DNA from: Chlorops oryzae | Taxonomy: Eukaryota > Arthropoda > Insecta > Diptera > Chloropidae | DNA: 64,000 nucleotides | Assembly: GCA_020466095.1 (NCBI GenBank) | Contig: CM035808.1 | Location: forward strand, 36,721,502 to 36,785,501 | Direction: 5' to 3' | Notes under the pieces: model-generated | Seen by the model: only the letters and a program-made list of their open reading frames with translations | Databases searched by the model: none | Told to the model about the DNA's origin: nothing | Shown: piece after piece, positions 34,385-44,108 of the stretch | Position numbering within the stretch: the first letter of the stretch is position 1 | How the letters are laid out: each line of letters opens with the position of its first letter | Made by a program: the position numbers and the translations under genes

Positions 34385-35308
34385 TTACTTCCGTCTGTAA
34401 ACGTATCCACCGTTTGAGCCGTACTGTGTATCAATGCCGGATGACGACGACGACGATAAATGGCTGCCAAGATGATCTGATCCGCTGGAGAATGAGAAGG
34501 AGCTGGGGGCTGGAACCGAGTAGCTCTGTTGTAGAGATGGAACGCTGTAGGATGAAGAAATGGTAGCAGGTGCCGAGAAAGATTGTTGAACTGGTGGAAG
34601 GTATTCGTTGGCTGGTGCACTGTGTTGCTCGTGCACAGTAATAGACTGGGTGGTCTGCACTGGGCTTAAGTAGCTGACCGATGGAGCCGAGTAAGTTGGA
34701 GCTGGTTGTGATACAAAGCTAACCGATGGTGCTGAGTAGGATGACTGTACTGGTGGGAGGTATTCGCTTGATGGTGGTGAATAGCTTTGTACAGGTGGTG
34801 AGTAGCTTTGCACTGGTGGTGAGTAGCTTTGTACGGGTGGTGAATAGCTTTGCACTGGTGGTGAGTAGCTTTGTACGGGTGGTGAATAGCTTTGAACTGG
34901 TGGTGAGTAGCTTTGCGTTGGTGGTAATGTATGTGCGCGATAAATGGCTAACATCAGCCGATGCTAAAGCTAAAATCGCAAAGGTGGTAGCAACGATGAA
35001 GGATTTCTGTAAAATGAAGATAGAAAAAATTTATTATTTTTGGCCATTTTTTAAACATTTCTTTTTAAATTTATTGTAAACAAATAGAACTATAGCTGCA
35101 ACTTCGGCCAAAAGCTATTACGTGGTACACCAAACTTTCTATTACGTGGTTCACCACAACACTCGACTTATGGCGTGGTTCACTACAGTTGAACATTTTC
35201 ACCATATCATGCCATAACGCGCCAAAATTTGGCCGAAGTTGCAGCTATAGTTCTATATGATTGTGAAGATCGTTCGACTGTAATAGAACCTCGTATTCAT
35301 TTCACCAT
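34385..35308 (-). pseudogene. YLP4: SYSPPVQ-repeat YLP gene broken by a one-base insertion
   Basis: By comparison with YLP5: exon 1 ATG at 35308-35306, intron 35305-35007, exon 2 35006-34385 (TAA). Exon 2 is 622 nt, one more than a multiple of three. The signal peptide KSFIVATTFAILALASA and DVSHLSRTY are intact, but an extra base at about 34929-34931 shifts the rest; in the shifted frame a T-T-x-x-K-L repeat runs to a stop in place of YLPP and SYSPPVQ. The body frame (34385-34930) is open with seven SYSPP heptads, SAPSVS units and the C-terminus DTQYGSNGGYVYRRK. Recent inactivation, sequence error or a private allele are all possible. A minus-strand AATAAA lies at 34238-34243. Confidence 0.8.
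35082..35259. mobile_element. Inverted-repeat MITE, family M9, copy 1 (in the YLP4 intron)
   Basis: Ends ATAGAACTATAGCTGCAACT and its complement; 178 bp. The interior has three tandem 'attacgtggt(a/t)cacca' like units. Flanks attgtaaac (35073-35081) and attgtgaag (35260-35268) are a worn 9-bp duplication. Without it the host intron would be about 112 bp, close to that of YLP6. Confidence 0.8.
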
Positions 35309-35393
35309 CTTTAAGTAAGTCTAGGAAAATATATAGGTACAAATTAACATATTATTTTATGATTTAATATTATTTAAAAAAAAAAAAATGTTA

Positions 35394-35400
35394 TCTTATA
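35394..35400 (-). promoter_or_regulatory. TATA box of YLP4
   Basis: TATAAG on the minus strand, 87 bp before the ATG; the same motif stands before YLP5. Confidence 0.55.
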
Positions 35401-35657
35401 TGCTTTCCAGGCGTACAACGAAATCTCGAGATTTCGGACAATTTTAAAAAAATTTGACATTTTAAATCCAGGCGATTTCAATTTTGTTCTGAAACCCCGA
35501 TATTTATGGATCTTGTTCATATATGAGCAGTGCCGCCCACCACTACATTTACTAAATGCGTTTGTATGCGTGCACATTACACAGCGAGAAACAGTTGTGG
35601 ATGTTTTCATACAAAATTGAATAAATTTTTCTTAGAGCCGAAAAATGTTTTTCTTTA

Positions 35658-37183
35658 GAACTGGGTATGTCCCTGGATCGATATGTCGCAAAAACTCGAC
35701 GCCTCGTCCAAGAGATAGGGATGGGTCATTTTGGAGCCTTTTCAGCTCATCTTGAGCATTTTTAGCTTGAAAATTTACAGTGCAGAGCAGAGAGTTATTG
35801 TACAAATCAATGATGTGATGAATTTATATATATTATAAAAAAAATTAATTGAATGTTAAGAACAACGATGAAAAAATTCCTGAAGTATAAAAAATTCATT
35901 TTCTTCAAAGTGTATCAAGGCTGAAAAAATGTACGCTTTTCCACTCAACTGATCGAATTTTTGGCTCTCAGCTTTGCTTCTCATTAGAGAGCAATTTTGT
36001 GCACATACGAGTGCTTACGCTCTTTTTGCTTCTAGCTTGCTTCCGTGGCCGGCACTGTTCATAAGTCACCGGTCTACGTGTACGAAAATTTATATTCTGT
36101 TTTTGTAATTTTAAAAAGCCGAAAAAACCGTTGAGTTGTGACTCTTTTGTTGCGGAGGTGCGATATCAACAACAGCAATAAGATCGTTGCCAGACATGTT
36201 TTAACAACAAGAATGCCAAATTTAGTAAAAATATCACAAATTTGGTGGACTGTTTTTGAAACATCGATACAAAATTTTGGAAAACTCAGTTTTTAAATCT
36301 CCCCCTTAAGTTTGTTAGACGATAACATTGGCTGGGGAGGGGGCCGTCATGTAGGACTGTAGGTCTAACTGTCGACGTCGAAAAGCCTCTGCCGCGATGG
36401 GGATATACACCATTAGGCAGGCATAGGAAATTCAACAAATTGGGGATATTCACCAAAAAGCTACCAACAAAAACCTTAAGCAGGAATAGGAAATTCAACA
36501 AATTCGAGAAATTCACCAGAAAGCTACCAACAACAATACGGGTAGACACAAAGTGGCGCTATGATGCCACTTGGAAGAAAATTATAAAAGAAACACGGCG
36601 TCAGCTCGGTTTTTTATATTGCTTGAAAAGTTCATAATATAAACTTTAAAAAATATATTACGATATGTTTTTGCTTAATGTGCGCGAATGTTTTCATTTT
36701 GTAATAAATTGACATACATTTTTGACTACGGGTACGAATTTTATTGTACATAGAATTTAGTATTTTTGCTGAAACAGTGTGATAAAAAAATTATGTGCTT
36801 AAGGTAGGACTAAAAGAACAATTTCCATTTCTCCTTAATATTGAAAATCCTTAATTAGTTTTATGTTTTTCAAGCTTTTCATGGCATTTTATGAGTTTGG
36901 TAGATATTTTATATGTCATGTACTCGAAAATCGCCCAAAATTAAAAATAAAAGTGGCAACGCATTTCACCACAGCAGAGCTAAATATTTCGCTGCCATGG
37001 CATGCTTCTCTTTTCCTCATGCTATATGCCTATGTTGAAGCAGCGTAGCTCTAACACATTGCAGGGATTAGGAAGAAGAAGAGTTAGACCTATAGTCCTA
37101 TATCGGGGCCGTTGAGAGTTCGATGTCAATCTAATTAACCAATTCTAAACTGATTTAAAGTTCTAATGTGTGTACAAAATATT
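35658..37183. other. About 1.5-kb insert splitting the duplicated unit
   Basis: Part A2 stops after 'gaaaaatgtttttc' and part B2 starts at 'ttccaaaaaagca', while A1 and B1 are continuous at this point. Inside are a 63-bp direct repeat (36412-36540) and AT-rich sequence. No terminal repeats or transposase were recognised, and short ORFs in it look spurious. Confidence 0.6.
36412..36540. repeat. Two-copy direct repeat of about 63 bp
   Basis: Both units contain 'aggaaattcaacaaatt' and 'attcacca(a/g)aaagctacc'. It lies inside the insert. Confidence 0.75.
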
Positions 37184-37865
37184 TTCCAAAAAAGCATAGT
37201 ATAATAAATATCGAAAACTATCTATAAATACGTACCGATAATCCTCTTAGTCGATGTAATAGAAGTCGATACATTTTTAGGTATCGCTCATCACTCACAC
37301 CTTGCGGGAACACTGATAAAGGCATGACCACATGCGACAGTATTATGTGTCTGATTTTATGAAGTAAATGAGAATTATACGAAATTTCCGAAAATCCCTC
37401 ATGAATTGTTTATTAATGCATGTATTTGGTCGTTTTCTTTTTTCAGTGTTTTTCTTTGGCTAAAATCATTAATCCTCTTGTAGTTTTTGATAGTTTTAAA
37501 ATCTTTTCAGGGTCATTCTTCTTACTTTTAGCTCTTTGTAGGTAATTTAGCTGCTCCCTTATTCAATTCTTAGATGATATGTAGGTAGATGATGGGTAGA
37601 ATTGCTTCTTTTCCACCACCTCATACCGATTCTTGAAGCGTTTGTTGGAGTCCTGGAATTCTCTTCGCTATCAAATTAAATTCATTGAAAATGTTGGATT
37701 TTTGATTAAATGAAAAAATTTATTTACGCACGCACGCAATTAGAAAAAAATCAACTATTAAATAAATTTCAACGCCGGGCGAGAAAACATTTTATAATAT
37801 CAATAAGAGGAATTATCGTAAAATTAGTTTCCGAATCTCTTTCTCGTCGTTCCGCTCTATTTGTC

Positions 37866-38833
37866 TTACTTCCGTCTGTAAACGTATCCACCGTTTGAGC
37901 CGTACTGTGTATCAATGCCGGATGACGACGACGACGATAAATGGCTGCCAAGATGATCTGATCCGCTGGAGAATGAGAAGGAGCTGGGGGCTGGAACCGA
38001 GTAGCTCTGTTGTAGAGATGGAACGCTGTAGGATGAAGAAATGGTAGCAGGTGCCGAGTAAGATTGTTGAACTGGTGGAAGGTATTCGTTGGCTGGTGCA
38101 CTGTGTTGCTCGTGCACAGTAATAGACTGGGTGGTCTGCACTGGGCTTAAGTAGCTGACCGATGGAGCCGAGTAAGTTGGAGCTGGTTGTGATGCAAAGC
38201 TGACCGATGGAGCCGAGTAAGTTGGAGCTGGTTGTGATACAAAGCTAACCGATGGTGCTGAGTAGGATGACTGTACTGGTGGGAGGTATTCGCTTGATGG
38301 TGGTGAATAGCTTTGTACGGGTGGTGAGTAGCTTTGCACTGGTGGTGAGTAGCTTTGTACGGGTGGTGAATAGCTTTGCACTGGCGGTGAGTAGCTTTGT
38401 ACGGGTGGTGAATAGCTTTGAACTGGTGGTGAGTAGCTTTGCGTTGGTGGTAAGTATGTGCGCGATAAATGGCTAACATCAGCCGATGCTAAAGCTAAAA
38501 TCGCAAAGGTGGTAGCAACGATGAAGGATTTCTGTAAAATGAAGATAGAAAAAATTTATTATTTTTGGCCTTTTTTTAAACATTTCTTTTTAAAATTATT
38601 GTAAACAAATAGAACTATAGCTGCAACTTCGGCCAAAAGCTATTACGTGGTACACCAAACTTTCTATTACGTGGTTCACCACAACACTCGACTTATGGCG
38701 TGGTTCACTACAGTTGAACATTTTCACCATATCATGCCATAACGCGCCAAAATTTGGCCGAAGTTGCAGCTATAGTTCTATATGATTGTGAAGATCGTTC
38801 GACTTTAATAGAACCTCGTATTCATTTCACCAT
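37866..38833 (-). CDS. YLP5: intact SYSPPVQ-repeat YLP protein
   Basis: Exons 38833-38831 (ATG only) and 38531-37866 (stop TAA); junctions ATG|gtgaaa and tacag|AAA; 222 residues. Signal peptide KSFIVATTFAILALASA, mature start DVSHLSRTYLPP, then seven SYSPP heptads joined by VQ, SSEYLPP, repeated SAPSVS(F/Y) units, an SYS/SFSFSSGS stretch and the C-terminus DTQYGSNGGYVYRRK. Tyr, Pro and Ser dominate and Cys is absent, which suits Tyr-based cross-linking in a secreted matrix; SYSAP-like units also occur in fly vitelline-membrane proteins. The 299-bp intron carries an M9 MITE. This is the working copy of the duplicated pair; YLP4 is frameshifted. A minus-strand AATAAA is at 37719-37724. Confidence 0.87.
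38607..38784. mobile_element. Inverted-repeat MITE, family M9, copy 2 (in the YLP5 intron)
   Basis: Same site and orientation as copy 1, including the 9-bp flanks, so it was carried along by the duplication rather than inserted again. Confidence 0.8.
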
Positions 38834-38917
38834 CTTTAAGTAAGTCTAGGAAAATATATAGGTACAAATGAACATATTATTTTATGATTTAATATTATTT
38901 AAAAAAAAAACTGTTAT

Positions 38918-38923
38918 CTTATA
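38918..38923 (-). promoter_or_regulatory. TATA box of YLP5
   Basis: TATAAG on the minus strand, 85 bp before the ATG. Confidence 0.55.
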
Positions 38924-39009
38924 TGCTTTCCAGGCGTACATTTTAAATCCAGGCGATTTCAATTTTGTTCTGAAACCCCGAGATTTCGTTGTACGTCTGG
39001 AAAGCATAT
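38921..39009. repeat. Hairpin element next to the YLP5 promoter
   Basis: Arms atatgctttccaggcgtaca and tgtacgtctggaaagcat. The matching site before YLP4 (35399-35500) keeps the left arm with 'acgaaatctcg' but has lost the right end; this copy keeps the right arm and lacks part of the left. Confidence 0.65.
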
Positions 39010-39011
39010 TA

Positions 39012-39151
39012 GGGGCTATTTCCAGTTCTTTCAGAAATGAAACAGAAATGAAAAGCTTCATACAAAAACACTTCGGAAAATTTCTGATTCATTCCTGAAG
39101 CGTTTTTTTTTAATATGAATTTTTTCATTTCTGACAGAACTTGAACATCCT
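39012..39151. repeat. Hairpin MITE, family R1, copy c
   Basis: Begins ggggctatttccagttc, contains the aagcttcata/aatatgaattt inverted block, and is flanked by TTA (39009-39011 and 39152-39154). It abuts the promoter-side hairpin. Confidence 0.7.
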
Positions 39152-39154
39152 TTA

Positions 39155-40396
39155 ACCCATTAATGCATAAGGGAAAATTTCTCTCCCACACAAATGTAAA
39201 GATTTATAACAATGTTTTTTGCCAAGATATAAAATTTTTTAAAAATAGAATTAATATCTTAGTTTGAAGGATTCTTGAACCCTTTAATGCATAAGGGATT
39301 CTTTTGTCGCCACACAAATTAAAAGATTTATATCTTAACAATGTCGAAAATAGTAAATGCTATAAATTGTTTATTTTATATGAAGAAAAATTTATTCCTT
39401 GTGTGTTTAAGGGTTAATGAATCTAATTTGAAGAAAATCATTCGTGATCAATAAAAAAAAAAGGATAATTTATCACCACAAGATCTTTAAGACTTCAAAA
39501 CCGCTTATTTCTTATAAATATTCATAGATTCCTCCACCGAAGAAAGAACCATTTAACTTCATTTTGCCCATGAATCACTTTTGCACAATTTAACCAAAAA
39601 TCAAGAACAAAGCCCGATGATTAAGTCACTGTTCCGGTATTATATTTTTAAATTTTGATGTATTCTCATTCCACTCTTTTGTACAAACCATTTTTAAAAT
39701 TGTTGTTGTTGTTGTTGGGTTAATTGGTAGTTGCGTTCGCAATGAAAGAACCGGTGAAACTGTTGATGCTCCATAAACCGACTGACCAATTTATACTCAA
39801 CAACCGAGTTAAGCATGCCTCGGACCATACTTTCTGCCACGAAAAAAAGGTCTTACTCACAGAGGACTAAACAAGTTTCAGCGCAAAAAATTAAATTAAA
39901 AAAAACCAAAAACAATAAAAATTTTTTTCGTTGTTATTTTTTCTTTGTTTTTTGAAAACATGTAAAGGAAAAAAATCAACAGAAAACATCGTAAGCAAAT
40001 TTGCTGGATTACGCGTGAATGGATTGGATTGGATTCGATCGTAATTTTGTTGAATTCGCACCACCATCCGTCAACTTGACTGAGGGGGCTTTTCACGCTG
40101 AATTATTAAAATGCTCATAAAAAAAAAATTATGAGCCAAAGTTAAAGTTCTTCATCAATCCTCTAGTCAAGCGACAAGGTTAGTCGAGGCACGCAGCACG
40201 ACAAAAAAAAAAAAAAACAAACAAAAAAAAAACAACATAAATCTAATCAGCCGCATTACGAAGCATAATTCCGGATTTAATTTCATCCGAAAATAGGTAT
40301 GAAAAAAATCATCAATCTGAATTATTCGATGAATGATGTCTGTCCTGTCCGCTGCGAATTCGCAAAGACCCATTCTGCATCCGATTACGTGTGCAA
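39155..40396. other. Interval with short repeats
   Basis: 39150-39420 carries two or three copies of a 'cc(a/t)tta(a)tgcataaggg...acacaaat...aaagatttat' phrase also seen near 41260 and 62260, probably fragments of TTAA-type elements. The rest is AT-rich without a gene. The end, to 40396, may be a 5' UTR exon (donor gtgcaag|gtcagt). Confidence 0.45.
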
Positions 40397-40517
40397 GGTC
40401 AGTTCCAGCATTGAAGTTTCTGTCTGATTTATCTTTTCTTTTTGCTGAAGTTGTTCTTCGTGATCGATATTGAATTACCGCACACCGTCGTACCGGCTAC
40501 CGGCATACGACTTAGTC

Positions 40518-40827
40518 ATGAGCGAGCATCTGCTGTCCGGCTTCAATGGAAACTTCGTCGGCCATGCAGTCTTGGGAGTTTTTTTTTTGTTATTGTTTTA
40601 TTTTTTTCGAACGTATTTAGGTGGTTTTCTGGTATTGTCTACGTGCGAATTTCTCGTTTTACCGGGTGTCGAAACATTGTCAGAGAGTCAAACCCAGCCT
40701 GAAAGAAGCTGCCAATCCAAATGCACGTGTTAATACGCCTTCAATACGTAAGAGCTTACGGTATGGACTCGTTTGTCGGAGTTATGAAATCGCTCGTTTG
40801 GTGGCAAAATCGGGCATCGGTAATTAG
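40518..40827 (+). CDS. Candidate gene fragment, TMEM45-like N-terminus
   Basis: An ATG at 40518 opens MSEHLLSGFNGNFVGHAVLG with fly-like codons. FxGHxxxG recalls the N-terminus of TMEM45/DUF716 membrane proteins. Two models exist: (a) the frame runs straight on through a T-rich stretch into VFFLLLFYFFRTYLGG and stops at 40733; (b) a splice after GGA at 40577 (poor donor, gttttt) to the good acceptor at 40619-40620 gives VVFWYCLRANFSFYR and a frame open to 40827, perhaps ending at a gtaatt donor near 40820. An upstream 5' UTR intron (40397-40450, ctgaag acceptor) is plausible. The full gene is not assembled here; it could also be a decayed copy. Confidence 0.35.
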
Positions 40828-42209
40828 AGGGGTGACTCGAAATGAATGAATTTTATTTAAATATCATTTTGTAGGTGTTATTTATTTATTTGTTTGTATG
40901 CTTTATCTTCTTTTTCGTCACTTTTCGGGGGAACTGGTTCTTAAGGGAAAGTTGTATGCGTCTTTTTATCGACTTTTTAAAAGGCCATGCATCTTGGGCG
41001 ATTGTGACAGTTCAACGAACAATGGACGATGTTAATTTAAGAAGAAGATTCGAAGATTGTATTTTCTGTACACTTTTATTTATTGGGATGCAGTTAAGTC
41101 CAATGAATCCCCCTTTTTGGGGGAACGTCACCCAAAGAAAAAGTTACAATAAAAAAAATTAAATTCGAAGTTTAAAACACTCATATTGCAATGTGGTACA
41201 TTGTGAAGCTTTTGAAGGCAAGGACATGCCAAGATATATTTATTGGGGTCACTTAATCCTTTAACGTATAAGGCGAAAATTTGTCCCCACACAAATATGT
41301 AGGTATAAAGATTTAAAGCAATGTTCCAAACAGTAAATTATGCATCAAAGTGTTAAAGGCATTTATGTGGATTGGTAGCTCTCAAAAAAAGGAAGCCTCC
41401 GCCTTTTCGCGATCCTTCATCTGTGGCCTTTATATTGACAATCGAAACGATTAACAGCTTTTTTGGAGCATTTTTTTTTTGCGATGAGAAGATCCAGGCT
41501 ACTCAATTTCTTCTTTTTTCCTAGCTTTTCTCGCCGAGCCTTTGTCCTCTGTAAGCTTAAAAGCCATGGATAGGCTCGACTTGTCTAATTGGTTTTACGA
41601 AATAGGTACCTACGGCGCATGGCTTCCCTCGTGGAATCACAGTGTTTCACTCTTAACCCTATAGTTCCTACACCACATATAGACGGACTTACTTCCCTGT
41701 CGTAATGAAATGGTTCCGATGAAAAACAGACCGGACCTATTTGAGTCCATTTAAAACCCACCCCTTTATATGAATCGGGACCGGTCTAGTGTTAACCTCT
41801 ATCGGATTCACTCTACTCTAGTCTCAAAATGAGCGTTGTTGGGTGAGTTCAGACAAAGGGGCTCACCCGCGACCCATCCCCGCACGCTTTCAAAAGGGAC
41901 CGGTGGTTTTTCAATGATAGCCCTATGTTAAAAGAGGTGAGTTGAATGTATGGAAAGACTAGATTGCACTTTTTGGTCCATATCTCGGAATCTAGAGTCA
42001 ATCTTAAAAAACCGTTGCAATATTTGAGCTCAGCATGCCAAATTACGTCAAAAAGAACTTTTAGTTTCTCAGATCCAAAACTGTGTATACTTGCGTAATT
42101 TTTCTTTAAAATAATTTGGAATTGAAGGGTTTAATATGAACGTTTTCCTTTAGATCCACTTGATTATGGCATTGTCATGTATCGTTTTATGAAAGGTATA
42201 TGATTTGAA

Positions 42210-42241
<32 letters not shown>

Positions 42242-42258
42242 GGAATAAGTATGGTTAA

Positions 42259-42786
42259 CCCTTTCGCATCTGCAGGCTTATATACAAAGTATGTTCCAGC
42301 AAAAGTTTAAACACGACGAAATTAAAAAGTTTCCATATAATTAGGGAACTATGAGTCCCAAATCGTGTTCTAAAATGTAATCTAATGGCAACTGGGAAAT
42401 TCCACGCAAAACGCTTCTAAAGGTCACACCCGTCACAGCCATTCTGAGCAGAAATAAGGTCATTTCAGTGCTTAACTGTTGTTGAAAGAGCGCTAAAACC
42501 TAAATAAAAGTGAGTGTGAAGAGTGTGTTTAAAAGGAATTGCTTAACTATCTTTATCAAAGTTTTTTTGGAGTCATTCGGATTAAGTTTTTCATTTTAGG
42601 TCGTTGCGGACTTGATTTTTTGTGAAAATAAATACTGTTGGGACACATTGATCCCACGTACTACCAGCCAACCCCTCAAAAACTTAAGATTTTAAAATAC
42701 AACTATTTTTTATTGACTAAAATAAACTTAATAAATGCAAAAAACAAACGATATAGAACTCTAAACAGAAAGCCGTTTCGAAAGGG
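42259..42786. mobile_element. TTAA-flanked non-autonomous element (piggyBac type)
   Basis: TTAA at 42255-42258 and 42787-42790; ends CCCTTTCG and CGAAAGGG are exact inverted repeats. 528 bp, no transposase. TTAA plus CCC ends indicate piggyBac-type mobilisation. Confidence 0.7.
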
Positions 42787-42876
42787 TTAAAGAGGGCAGC
42801 CATCCTAACCTCATATAACCTGTTAAAAGGTAGCAACATTTTGAGGGTACTACCTTTGAGTCTCAATTCTCTCACA

Positions 42877-42878
<2 letters not shown>

Positions 42879-42915
<37 letters not shown>

Positions 42916-42928
42916 TCTGTCTCTCTCG
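42879..42928. repeat. CT microsatellite
   Basis: A (CT)n run with minor interruptions. Confidence 0.95.
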
Positions 42929-42944
42929 TCCTAGTTCTCTAATC

Positions 42945-43111
42945 ACATAGAACTATAGCTGCAACTTTGGCGCGTTATGGCATGATTTGGTGAAAAAGTT
43001 CAACTGTGTTGAACCACGCCATAAGTCGAGTGTTGTGGTGAACCACGTAATAGAAAGTGTGGTGTACCACGTAATAGCTTTTGGCCGAAGTTGCAGCTAT
43101 AGTTCTATATG
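42945..43111. mobile_element. Inverted-repeat MITE, family M9, copy 3
   Basis: Inverted relative to copies 1 and 2, 167 bp, flanked by perfect 9-bp duplications TCTCTAATC at 42936-42944 and 43112-43120. It shows the true ends of the family. A 9-bp duplication is typical of Mutator-like elements, but no transposase is present to confirm this. Confidence 0.85.
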
Positions 43112-44108
43112 TCTCTAATCCAATGAGTCCTAAGAGCAGAAGCATTCAAGACCAATACAAGAATTCCACTCTTAAGAAAAACCATCCCAAATCGCCTAAC
43201 GGAAACTTGACAGATCAGCGTACAAAAATGTGATCACATACAAGAAGCTTCACTGTATTAAAACACAAATTAGTTAAGCCCTCGCTAATGATCCGCTATT
43301 CAGCGCCTTGAATTAGAAGAAAAGAAATTAATTTGATTTTTGAAAAATAGTCTTACGGTGCCAAAAATTGTGTTTTTCGTCTTCTTTTTGGCGATTCTTA
43401 AATAAATGATTTCCCACTTGGCAACACCGAAACTATTTTCGATTATTATTCATGTTCTTTGCATGCATATTTGTTTTGGCAAGCCCGACATCAAGTTCGT
43501 TTTGGGATTCTGAATTTAATTTGGGCTTAATTTAATGCTTTTAAACATTTGTTGTTGCTGTTTTTGTTATTGTTTGCTTGTTTGCAAAGAAAATTGTGAG
43601 TGTTGCTGAAAAACCAGTTGTAAGCGAACAGCCTTGAATTTCGGTCAATTACGAAATGAGTTTTTTTATTTATATTTTTTTGGGATTTTGTTGGCGGAAA
43701 CGATTCAATTTGAGACAGAAGAGAAGACCAACGTGACATTCGCTGATAAACGAGCCGCGTTAAAAGGGAATAATTTTACATCGAATTAAAAGCGCTAATT
43801 CGAGCGGTCTGGCGGTCATGCATCCATACATACATACGTATGTATGTACGTGCGAGTATTTGATTTCAAACATAAATTAAATAAAAGAGACCATCATTTA
43901 TTATGAAGACTTCAGTAGCTGTCCACAAGAAAATATCACATAACAACAAAACATTTTTTTGGGGTTTCTTTTTCTTATTTCTTTAAGGAAAATGTAATAA
44001 AAACGAAAAAACAAAACAGAAGGAAGAAAAAACAATAAATTATTTGATTTGAACGATAGCTTCTGAATTTAGCATAAAATGCAGTTACGTGGTTTTTTTG
44101 TTTTCTTT

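Larger units (their letters stand above)
33541..35500. repeat. Segmental duplication, unit 1 (parts A1 and B1)
   Basis: Part A1 (33541-33683) matches 35506-35657; part B1 (33684-35500) matches 37184-38981 at high identity through UTR, coding region, intron with MITE and promoter. Order is A1-B1-A2-insert-B2, so a tandem duplication was later split by about 1.5 kb. Confidence 0.85.
37184..38981. repeat. Segmental duplication, unit 2 (part B2)
   Basis: Matches 33684-35500. Differences include small indels in the 3' flank (near 37550-37640), one extra SAPS-type unit in the coding region, the missing frameshift base, and a different remnant of the hairpin upstream of the TATA box. Confidence 0.85.
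40828..44108. other. Interval before YLP6, repeats only
   Basis: An ORF at 40875-41162 follows a possible acceptor (ttttgtag) but has no recognisable features. Otherwise there is a TTAA-flanked element (42259-42786), a CT microsatellite, an M9 MITE copy and AT-rich sequence. Confidence 0.55.

Noticed and set aside
34780..34920. Possible CRISPR-like array
   Set aside because: The regular 21-bp repeats are in-frame coding heptads with no unique spacers, in an animal genome.
34726..35079. Plus-strand frame of Val/Ser/Phe repeats opposite YLP4 (and its twin at 38252-38476)
   Set aside because: It is the antisense reading of the SYSPPVQ heptads and crosses the exon-intron boundary.
36286..36640. 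Short open frames in the duplicated-unit insert
   Set aside because: They follow a 63-bp direct repeat and show no conserved protein pattern.
37866..38460. SYSPPVQ heptads as a relative of the RNA polymerase II C-terminal repeat
   Set aside because: The resemblance is limited to Tyr-Ser-Pro composition; the protein has a signal peptide and no polymerase domain.
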